Assembly: GCA_943704415.1 (NCBI GenBank)
Contig: CALSCO010000583.1
Coordinates: 1 to 37,832 of the forward strand
Origin: Parvularia atlantis
Lineage: Eukaryota; Opisthokonta; Rotosphaerida
Length of the DNA: 37,832 nucleotides
Direction of reading: 5' to 3'
Shown here: piece by piece, positions 30,201 to 37,832 of the stretch
How the letters are laid out: every line of letters begins with the position of its first letter
Numbering within the stretch: position 1 is the first letter of the stretch
Notes under the pieces: model-generated
The model's database searches: none
Told to the model about the DNA's origin: nothing
Seen by the model: only the letters and a program-made list of their open reading frames with translations
Position numbers and translations under genes: made by a program

Positions 30201-32276
30201 GGACGCTGCGCGCGCGCGCGGGCTTAGTTAGCCGGGTGGCGCACAGGCAACGCCGGCGGGTCGCACCCTGCTCGAACGCCTTCTCGAGGCGCTGCATGTC
30301 GTCGAACGCCTTGGCCGCGTCGGAAAAGTTGTTGCCCTTGACCGGCTCGACCATGGGGTAGACGGTCATCTGCACTCGCACGGCGCGTCATCGACTCACC
30401 AAACGCACATGCAACGCGCCACGCACGTCGTGGATCGAGTAGAACCACTCAAGCTCGAGCGCCGGCGGCGGCGCGTTGGCCGCCAGCGGCACCGGCGTCC
30501 CGGGACTGGCCAGGAGCAGCGTGGACGAGGCAGATGCCAGGAGAGCGCTGAGAGGGCGGTGTCAGCCAACGTGCCGGCCGGCACGGGACACGCACCTCGT
30601 GCTGCGCTGAGCGATGAGCGGTGGCGTCGACCGGCTCGCATCGCCCTTCAGCATGGGCGAGCCCGTGACGCTGGCACGCGTGAGCACCTTGACGCACAGC
30701 CACGCGTCGTTGAAAATGATGAGCTGCCTGCTCCGTACGCGCGGTCAGCAAGTCGGCCGCGCTGCATGTGCGGACGGCCGTGCCTCTGCTGGCGGTTGCC
30801 CTCGGCGTTGATCATGATAATCGCGATCTCACGTAGCACCTGCCGGCCCGTGTTGACGAGCTTGACGGCGCCCTGCACCGCGGCTGAGCCACCGAGCACG
30901 CCAGAACGCGAGCGAGGACGAACGCACGCGCAGGCGACGGTCGAGCGCGCGAACCTCGATGCGCTTCTCGGCCTCGCGGCGGCGCTCGTCCATGTTTTGC
31001 GCGACGCTGTGCACCTGCGCCACGCCCGTGCGTTAGCGTGCCCAGCAGGCTGCCACGGTGCCGCACCCGCCGGATGAGGCGCTGCAGCCGCGACAGCTCC
31101 GGGTGCTTCGGGCGGTACGACTCGGCGAGCCGGCCGAGGAGCAGCTTGTAGTGCGGGAAGCGCTGGATGGGCGTGATGAGCAGGTCGCTCAGGTCAAGTC
31201 TGCGCGGCGACCGTCAGCGTACAGCAAAGCAGAGACGCGCGTCGCATGCGCACCGTGTGCTGCTCGCGGCGCGGCTGTCGTCGAGGAAGGTGTTGAAGGC
31301 CTGGCTACGTGCGCGCTGCTCGCGCAGAAAGTCGATTGCGTCCTCGTACTGCGTCGCGTAGATCTGTGTGCGCGCGCGGGGAGGTCAGCCGTCGCTCAAC
31401 GGTCGTGCGCCGCGGTGCGCGCCTGGTAGCAGTGCTGCAACGTCTCCGAGACGGTCTCGAAGGCGTCGCTCACGCGCTGGAAGAGGTTCCAGCGGTCGAG
31501 CTTGGCGCGCAACTGGCGCAGGAGCACTTCGTGGCAGTCAAGCAGGTTCGAGATCTGCTGGCGCTGATGAGTGGCAGGCGTTGTCGGCTGTGAGCGCGCG
31601 CCGTGCGTGCCTCGGCAAAGACGAGGTCGATCTGCGCCTCGTCCAGCAGCTCGTTGTCGCCCGCGAGGCGCGCGCGCAGCGGCCGCTCGTAGAAGCGCAG
31701 GAGCACGCGCAGATGGTTGACGTAGTTGTTCTCGGTGTCGAGCAGCTCCTGAGGGTCGGCGCCGGCTCAGCGCCCCCGTGTCACAAACCGCGGCGCGTCA
31801 CACGCCTCCATGATGCGCTGGCGCTTGTCATGGTTGTGCCGGAGCGTGCGCACGACGTTGCGCCGCCGCACGAGCGCCTGCAGCCGCGTCACGGCGCGCA
31901 CGATCTGGGCGCCGCGAAATGCGCGTCATGGCCAGCCGCGTCACGGCGACGAGCGCGCGCACCGCGCTGTTGCTGCTCCCACTGCCACCACCGCTGATGC
32001 TGCTGCTCGTCTTGGACGTGCCCGCGCCGCCCTTGGATGTGCCCGCGCCGCCCTTGGACGCGCGCTTGCCTGCAGGATGCGCGCCGTCAGTGACGGCGAT
32101 CCCTTCCACACAACGAGCAGCGACGCACCGCCCGGCGCCACAGGCGGCCGCAGCACCTTGGCCGCCGACGCGGCCGCCGCCTGCGCCGCGGCCTGGCGCG
32201 CGCCCGCGCTGGCGGCGTGCGAGGGCACGGCGACGACGACGCGCTCGCCGTTGACGTCGATAGTGACCTGGTCCAT
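27244..32276 (-). CDS. Multidomain Rho guanine-nucleotide exchange factor (IQ, DH, PH, SH3)
   Basis: Activates Rho-family GTPases. From ATG 32276 (MDQVTIDVNGERVVVAV) the chain contains an IQ-like basic helix (VTRLQALVRRRNVVRTLRHN, near 31900), then a DH domain: CR1 ELLDTENNYVNHLRVLLRFY (about 31750-31690), a middle part with ISNLLDCHEVLLRQL and YATQYEDAIDFLREQ, and CR3 LDLSDLLITPIQRFPHYKLL (about 31200-31130). A PH-like fold follows (GRQVLREIAIIMINAEG, FNDAWLCVKV), then helical segments (DDMQRLEKAFEQG, MEKKAKEMGELYAKQ), further PH-like blocks (SIVRLCVLNHAVVCGYAQQ, QEYFMAFESAAARDIFVER) and two C-terminal SH3-like domains (LYIAKSDHLAETEEELMFLR and LYVAKSDHRKDSIDMLSFF). About 25 short exons were followed. 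I treat it as one gene because frame is kept and no internal stop-start pair is seen, but two adjacent genes remain possible. Confidence 0.7.
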
Positions 32277-32477
32277 TCGAGGAGCGCGGATGCGGCGACG
32301 GCGGCGTCGGATCTGCGCCTCGCCGCTATTGGCTGCCGCGCGCTGCTCTCTCTCTCTCTCTTTCTGCGCTGGCGCGGCAGCCGCGTGAGAGAGAGCCGCG
32401 CAGGAGGCCCAAAGCCTGAAGCAGAACGAGTGTTTGAAGTATGGATACGTCTCATTTGTGCTCCAACCTCAGCCGTG
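32277..32477. promoter_or_regulatory. Divergent promoter region (RhoGEF / Deg9 protease)
   Basis: About 200 bp between outward-facing starts. It contains a reverse CCAAT box (32328-32332) on the RhoGEF side, a (CT)n tract at 32344-32361 and an imperfect inverted repeat whose arms are gcgcgctgctctctctc (32338-32354) and gagagagagccgcgc (32387-32401), able to form a hairpin or cruciform with a loop of about 30 nt. A bidirectional promoter is inferred. Confidence 0.5.
32328..32332 (-). promoter_or_regulatory. CCAAT box upstream of the RhoGEF gene
   Basis: The pentamer CCAAT on the minus strand, within cagCCAATagc, lies about 52 bp upstream of the RhoGEF start codon in an otherwise GC-rich spacer. 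A single pentamer can occur by chance, so this is a weak call based on position. Confidence 0.35.
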
Positions 32478-34631
32478 ATGCACAGAGGCGGTCTAGGTGC
32501 GATGTCGCTGCGCCGCCGCATGTGTCGCGCCGTCCGCAGCGGCGCGGCGCGGCCGCCCCGGCGCGAGCTCGCGGTCGAGCGCAACCTGGACGCGGTCGTG
32601 CGGGTCAACTGCGTCGCCGTCAGCCCGAACTGTGCGCCGATCGGCGCGGCGGTGAACGGGCGGGTGAGTGCGCATGTGCACGCAGACGTGCAGCCGTGGA
32701 CGGTGAAGCCGCAGCGCGAGTCGACCGGATCGGGCTTCGTCGTGGGCGGGCGGCGCATCCTGACGAACGCGCACGTCGTGGCCGACCAGAGCGCGATCTT
32801 TGTGCGGTGCGCGCGCTGGCGCTGCGCCTCTTCGCGGCCTGCTGTCTGACGAGACTGTGCAGATCGCACGGGTCGCCGCACAACCACGTCGCGCGCGTCG
32901 TCGCCGTCGGGCACGAGTGCGACCTAGCCGTCCTCGCCGTCGACGACGACCAGTTTTGGCAGTTTGCCGGCCGCCCGATGGAGTTTGGCGACCTGCCCGA
33001 GCTCAACGACGAGGTCGGCGCAAGGGGCGGCCCTGCTCTACTCGCTCACACGGCGAGGCGAGGCGCGCAGGTCACCGTCGCCGGCTACCCAATTGGCGGC
33101 GACACGGTCTCGCTCAGCAGCGGCGTCGTGTCGCGCGTCGAGCTGCAGCAGTACACGCACGGTGCCGTGATCTGAGCTGCGCGGGCTCGACGTCGCGTCT
33201 GACTGATCGTGCGCACAGGCGCGACGCACCTGCTGGCGATGCAAATCGACGCCGCCATCAACCCGGGCAACAGCGGCGGGCCGGTGCTGAGGTGCGCCGG
33301 TCTGGCGCGCGCCGTGGCCGCGCTTGCTAAGCAGTGCGGCGCAGCTCGGACGGGCGCGTGGTCGGTGTCGCGTTCCAGGCGCTCATGTCGGGCAACAGCG
33401 TCGGGTGCGCGCGTGTGGCCACGCGGCTGCGCTGAGGCTGCCCGCGCAGGTACGTCATCCCGCGCCCGGTCATCTCGCACTTCCTGCGCGACATCGAGCT
33501 GCACGGGCGCTACACGGGCTTCTGCCAATTTGGCTTCTTCGTGCAGTGGCTCGACAACCAGCAGTTGCGGCGGTACTTCCGCCTCGCGCCGCAGCAGACG
33601 GGCGTGATGGTCTCGCGGCTGCTGCCGCTGTACCCGGCGCAGACGCTGCTGCGCCAACACGACATCCTGACGGCGATCGACGGCATCCCCATCGGCAACG
33701 ACGGGACAGTGCGGCGCATCGCCTCGACGCGTGCGGCACGCTCACAGCCCGCTCGCTCGCTAGATTCCGTTCCGCAAGCGCGAGCGCGTCCTGTTTGACA
33801 ACCACCTGCTCAACAAGTTCCCTGGCGACGTTGTGCGCTTCTCGGTGCTGCGCGACGGCGAGGCGTGCGAGGCGCGTCGCGCGGCCGGCCGTGCGTGCGC
33901 GCACACGCTCACGGCTGCAGCGCAGGCCCCGCTGCCGGCCGTGAGCATCCCGCCGCTCGTGAGCGTGCACGAATACGACCGGCACCCGGCCTACTTCATT
34001 TACGCGGGCCTCGTCTTCATGGCGCTGGCGCAGGTGCGAGTGCTGTGCGAGTGTCCGTCTTGCTGACCGCGCCGCCAGCCCTACCTGCACGAGTGGGGCG
34101 AGCACTGGGTGTCACAGAGCCCGCGGCGCCTGGTCGAGAAGGCGCTCAACGGCAACCGGCGCGAGCACGACGAGCAGGTGCGCGTGCACCGTGCCGCGCG
34201 CACGTCTGCTCACGCGGTCTGGCGCGTCTGGCGCAGGTCATTGTGCTGTCCAAGGTGCTCACGGACGAGCTCAACTACGGCTACCAGCGCTTCGTCAACC
34301 TCGAGGTGCTCGCATACGACGGGCAGCCCGTGCGGTGCGTTCGTTGCGCGTCGCTCGTCTTGCACGGCCGCGGCCGACACGCGCACGCGCGCGCACAAGC
34401 AACCTGCGCCATCTGCACGAGCTCGTGCACCGGCAGACGGGCGAGTACGACGAGTTCGAGCTCGACAACCAGCTGTCGGTGCGCTGCTATGTGTGCGCAA
34501 CACGCAGGCGCTGAAGGCCCTGAGGCACGCAGATCATCCTCAACCGCCGCGACGCCGCCGAGGCCTCGCCGCGCATCCTCGAGCGGCACCGTGTCCCTGC
34601 CGGGTTCGCGTCTCACTTGCCATCTTTGTGA
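32478..34631 (+). CDS. Deg9/Deg10-type HtrA-like serine protease
   Basis: ATP-independent trypsin-like protease of the HtrA/Deg group; plant members act in the nucleolus, cytosol or mitochondria. ATG 32478 (alternative 32502) begins an Arg-rich N-terminus that could be a targeting peptide. The catalytic triad is intact: RRILTNAHVVAD (His), GHECDLAVLAVDDDQFW (Asp), AAINPGNSGGPVL (Ser), with GYPIGGDTVSLSSGVVSRV between. PDZ-like repeats follow (YVIPRPVISHFLRDIELHG, DILTAIDGIPIGNDGT, PAYFIYAGLVFMAL, PYLHEWGEHW, VIVLSKVLTDELNYGYQ, NLRHLHELV), and this exact succession matches plant DEG9/DEG10 rather than bacterial DegP. C-terminus LERHRVPAGFASHLPSL. About 13 exons; the intron at 33872-33925 is GC-AG and an in-frame 54 nt. 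The SPRTN start lies 14 bp after its stop. Confidence 0.9.
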
Positions 34632-34645
34632 CGATCTGCTGTTGG

Positions 34646-35657
34646 ATGAGCGCCCGCGCGCCCGCGCACGACGACCTCGACCTCGATCCGCACGAGCGGT
34701 TCGCGCTGTACGACGCGCAGTACTTTGGCGGGGCGCTCGGCGCGGCGGCCGTGACGCTGCGCTGGTCGAGCAAGCTGACGCTGTGCGCCGGGCTGTGCAC
34801 GTACGAGGCGCGGAGCGGCTTCTGCTCGGTCGCGCTGTCCGAGCCGCTGCTCAAGTTCCGCCCGCTGAGCGACCTGATCGACACGATGCTGGTGCGCGTG
34901 CGCGCGCGCACCCGCGGCCGCGCGCACGATGGGCTGCTGATGCGTGGCGCAGCACGAGATGATCCACGCGTACCTCTTCGTGCACCAGCGCAACCGCGAC
35001 CGCGACCGCCACGGGCCCGAGTTCCTGCGGCACATGGACCGCATCAACGCCCTCGCCGGCACGAGCATCAGCGTGTACCACTCGTTCCACGACGAGGTCG
35101 ACCACTACCGCACGCACGTCTGGAAGTGCGACGTGCGCGTCTGACCCAATCGGTATCGTCGTGGTCGTCGTTGTGACGCGCCGCGCGCAGGGACCGTGCC
35201 AGCACCGTCCGCCGTACTTTGGCCTCGTCAAGCGCGCCATGAACCGCCCGCCGCAGCCGGCCGTGCGTGTGCTGCTGCCAAGCGACCGCGCGCACTGATC
35301 GCCGTCGCAGGACTTGTGGTGGGCCGAGCACCTGCGCACGTGCGGCGGGACGTACCACAAGGTTGAGGAGCCGCCGCCCAAGCGCGCCGCAGAGACGGGC
35401 GACGACGGCGGGCCGGCCGCCAAGCAGCCGCGCCGGCCGCCCGCGCCGCTGCCTGGGACGCGCCGGATCGACGTGCGCGCGTCGCTGTTGACGAGCCGTC
35501 CACTGACCGTGAGGTCGCGCAGGACTACTTCAAGCGCGAGCCGCGGGCGGCCACCGACGCCGCGGCCGAGGACCGCCCGGTCTGCCCCGTGTGTGGCATG
35601 CACGTGGACGAGGCCGCGATGAACGCGCACCTAGACGCTTGTCTGGGCGACGGCTGA
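34646..35657 (+). CDS. SPRTN: SprT-like DNA-protein crosslink protease Spartan
   Basis: Zinc metalloprotease that degrades proteins crosslinked to DNA during replication. Five exons give 264 residues (34646-34891, 34953-35132, 35191-35262, 35311-35472, 35523-35657). The SprT domain is highly conserved: YDAQYFGGALGA, LTLCAGLCTYEARSGFCSVAL, active site HEMIHAYLF with the third ligand His in RHGPEF, INALAGTSISVYHSFHDEVD, and the zinc-binding part CDGPCQHRPPYFGLVKRAMN plus WWAEHLRTCGGTYHK. A basic linker (KQPRRPPAPLPG) follows, ending in a UBZ4-type zinc finger (CPVCGMHVDEAAMNAHLDAC) that binds ubiquitin. The protein is shorter than human SPRTN (489), mainly in the linker; no clear PCNA-interacting PIP box is seen. 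It stands 14 bp downstream of the Deg9 gene on the same strand. Confidence 0.95.
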
Positions 35658-35818
35658 CTCCTTGTAGCTTGTGCCGTTGTGCGCACAGACACAGACACAG
35701 AACCCGCACAGACATGCTCGTCCCGTCTCTCTCCCACTTCTCCGTCGATCTTTGCCCGGTCTTCGTCGTCCCGTCATCGTCTTGAAGATCTTCTTGCTCG
35801 GTGCACGCGCGCGCACGC

Positions 35819-36814
35819 TCATTCGCCGGCCGGGGGCGCGGGCGGGATCGCGCCCGGTGGCCAGACGCGGCCGCGCGTCTGCGCCTCCTTGGCGCGGTTG
35901 AGCATCTCGCGGCCGTCGGGCAGCTGCAGCATGTAGGCGACGAGAGTCATGAACTGCTTCCATTCGAGTGGGCCGCGCAGGTTCTGTAGGAGGCTGTGCA
36001 GCTCGCGCGGGACCTGCGCAAGTGGGGGGGGGGGGGGGGTCAGCGCAATGGGGCGCGAGGGCAGATGGCGGCGCACCTTGATGCCGAGGCGCGAGCGCTC
36101 GTAGTTGCGCTCGTACTCGCTGCGGAGCAGCAGGTTGTAGTCGTGCGTCGACGGCGTCGAGCCGCTCGACACGGACGAGTTGGGCGAGGCCGCGCCGGAC
36201 GCGCCGATCGTGTGCACGACCACCGACACGTCCGGCCAGGCCCCGTTGGGCAGTGCGCGGAGGGGCGATGCGCCGGCCGGCGACGCGGCGCCCGACGCGG
36301 AGGGGGCGGCGGCGGACCCTTCCCCTGCTGCTGCTGCTGCTGCTCCGCTGCCGCCTCCTCTTCTTCCTCCTCCTCCTCCTCCGTCGCTGGCCGCGGCCGA
36401 CCCGTGGCCGTTGACGGCCGTCGACGCCGACGCCGCCGCTCGCCCGCGCGCCCCCGCGGCGGCGGCCGGCCCGCGCTTGCGCACCGTGCGCGCGGGCGGC
36501 GCCATCGCCCCGTCGTCGTCGGCCGGCCGCTTTGTCCCCGTGGCCACGACGCCGTCGGCGGGGCTCCTGCGGGATGCGCGACGTGCGCGGCTCAGCGGCG
36601 GAGGGAAGTGGTGCAGACGGGCGCGTGGCGCACCCGGGCACACTGCCCTCGGACGGCAGCTGCGTCAGCGCGAGCAGCGTCTCGGCCGCGCTGCGTCGCC
36701 GTTGCTGGTGCGCGGGGCGCGGGGCGTGGGGTGCGGCGGAGGGGGCGGCGCGCGTGAGCCACAAGGGGGGCAGGACAAGGCGGCCCTCACGTCGCGCGCT
36801 GTTGGCTCCTGCAT
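35819..36814 (-). CDS. Unknown nuclear-type protein with conserved-looking C-terminal helical domain
   Basis: I do not recognise this protein. A plausible chain starts at ATG 36814 (MQEPTARD), splices to QRRRSAAETLLALTQLPSEG and then to a basic, Ala/Gly/Ser-rich disordered middle (GTKRPADDDGAMAPPARTVR, a possible nuclear signal). The C-terminal 120 residues look folded: DVSVVVHTIG, a Ser-rich spacer, DYNLLLRSEYERNYERSRLG, then across an intron VPRELHSLLQNLRGPLEWKQ, FMTLVAYMLQLPDGREMLNR and a Pro-rich tail ending PPAPPAGE. The intron between them (36014-36067 region) carries a run of 16 C residues as its pyrimidine tract. The first two exons are uncertain; an internal ATG at 36505 is the conservative start. 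It is tandem with the SPOC gene and convergent with SPRTN. Confidence 0.6.
36024..36039 (-). repeat. C16 polypyrimidine tract in an intron
   Basis: Sixteen G residues on the plus strand read as C16 in the transcript, placed between a gcgctgac branch motif and the gcgcag acceptor. It is a natural homopolymer where the polypyrimidine tract should be, and is likely to be slippage-prone. Confidence 0.8.
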
Positions 36815-36953
36815 GGGTGCGCCGGTGTGCGTGCAAGTGTGCGTTGGTGCGCAACGCGCGTGTACAGGCCATGCGAGCACGTTCCGCTCGATGCGCTACG
36901 CGCGGCTGCGCCACCACCAGCGCAAGCACCACGTTCAATGCGCTGCTACAGGG

Positions 36954-37811
36954 CTACGAAACAACAGGGCTCGTCGAACGCACGAGCACCGCGATCACGT
37001 ACGTGCTGAACTCGGCCTCGCGCTGCACGGCGTCGAGCAGCGGCGCCTGCGGTGACCGCCCATCCCTGTTAGCGATTCGCCGGCAGACGCGCCACACCGC
37101 GCCACGCACGCTGATGTGCCCGTGCGCAAACTCCCCCGGCGGCAGCAGGTACAGTGTCGCGTTGGGCACGTGCGCGATCCCGGCCGCGTTCTTGTCCAGC
37201 AGGTACTGGATGAACATCTGCCGCAGCATCGACCACTGTGTGTCCATCTCGCCCGGGTCGTCCGCGTGCGGCGTCACGAGCGCCACGACGTGGTCCGTCT
37301 CTGTGCGCAGCTGCATGTTGAGGCCTGGTCGCCCGGGGCGGTCAGCGCGCCGACGTCGTGGCTGCCACCCCCGGCCCCGCACGCACGCTCGCACTGGACC
37401 GGGTCGAGCGCCATGCGCTGCGTTGTCTGCAGCGGCGCGTCGCTCGGCACCTGGCAAATCGACAGCGCGGGGAACCTGCACGCCGGTGTGCCGCGCATCA
37501 GCATTCGCGATGAGCCTGCGCACGGCCACGCACGCAGGGTTGCCGCGCAGCAAGAACATGCGGATCTTGATGTGCACCGACTTGAACGCGAGCAGGCCCC
37601 GCCAGAACAGCGCCTGCCGCAGCGCGATCATCGGCTCGTACGGCGGCGCGGGCTCGTGCGGCGGCGTGATGGCTGCGCGCCTCGTCAGCAGGAGCGTTTG
37701 GGTGGTCGACGGGCACCGCACCGGTCACGGTCGGCGCGGCGTACTCCATCGGCGCGGCGTGGTGCTGCGGCGGGTACGCGTGCTCGCCCCGGCGCCAGAC
37801 CGAGCTTCCTG
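36954..37811 (-). CDS. SPOC-domain protein, C-terminal part (5' partial)
   Basis: C-terminal end of a Spen paralogue/orthologue C-terminal (SPOC) domain protein. SPOC domains bind phosphorylated RNA polymerase II tails or corepressors in transcription and RNA processing (Spen, PHF3, plant FPA). The domain reads LFWRGLLAFKSVHIKIRMF, LLRGNP, SDAPLQTTQRMALDPVQCER, NMQLRTETDHVVALVTP, MFIQYLLDKNAAGIAHVP, NATLYLLPPGEFAHGHI, then LDAVQREAEFSTYVIAVLV and the stop at 36954. The fold is entered by WRGLL and ends with the PP-x-EF-x-H signature as in the family. Four introns with GTGCG donors were placed. The first visible exon starts at 37811 after a gtgcag acceptor, and the remainder lies beyond the window, so any RRM or PHD domains are unseen. 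Confidence 0.85.
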
Positions 37812-37832
37812 CTGCACGGGGGAGGGGGGGAG

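Noticed and set aside
32478-35657. A Deg9-SPRTN fusion gene
   Set aside because: A TGA in frame ends Deg9 at 34631 and SPRTN has its own ATG at 34646 in a different frame with a complete family-like N-terminus. No donor/acceptor pair bridging the stop was seen.
1-37832. Transposons, LTR or virus-derived elements
   Set aside because: No reverse transcriptase, integrase, transposase, capsid or terminal-repeat signal was recognised in any frame; the space is filled with host genes.

Overview
The window is nuclear DNA of a very GC-rich, gene-dense, intron-rich unicellular eukaryote. Nearly every gene is cut into short exons by introns of about 45-65 nt. Most introns open with GTGCG, carry a CTGAC or CTCAC branch-like motif 10-25 nt before the end, and close with GCAG. 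Exon chains rebuilt by eye keep frame across up to 13 exons and give full-length eukaryotic proteins. I cannot name the species. FPGT, CHK1 with its C-terminal domain, a DH-PH RhoGEF with SH3 domains and a STRA6-like protein together suggest a protist on the animal/fungus/amoeba side, but that is only an inference.

Layout. Plus-strand DHX35-type RNA helicase, 5' end missing (48-1763). Then four minus/plus units: an orphan seven-helix membrane protein (1876-3588, -), fucose-1-phosphate guanylyltransferase (3710-5672, -), an LolD/MacB-like ABC ATPase (5722-7119, -) and, divergently, checkpoint kinase CHK1 (7192-9683, +). Next come an intronless polyQ bZIP factor (9730-10998, -), peroxin PEX2 (11303-12558, -), an intron-containing tRNA-Thr(CGT) (12592-12703, -) and mitochondrial ATP synthase alpha (12966-15513, -). 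A tight plus-strand trio follows: secreted M14A carboxypeptidase (15798-17462), STRA6-like multi-pass protein (17503-20059) and membrane-anchored M14B carboxypeptidase (20082-21803). Then Sec16 (21854-26820, -), a small unknown gene (26850-27182, +), a multidomain RhoGEF (27244-32276, -), a Deg9-type serine protease (32478-34631, +), Spartan/SPRTN (34646-35657, +), an unknown protein (35819-36814, -) and a SPOC-domain protein running off the right edge (36954-37811, -).

The genes are mostly housekeeping: RNA processing, nucleotide-sugar salvage, DNA-damage signalling and repair, peroxisome import, respiration, ER exit sites, Rho signalling and protein quality control. No mobile element, viral relic or CRISPR array was seen. 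The most unusual aspects are genome-architectural: a GTGCGY donor code with a recurring GC-AG subset, same-strand gene gaps of 14-49 bp, start codons of divergent genes only 29 bp apart, and a tRNA gene occupying the space where the PEX2 promoter should be.
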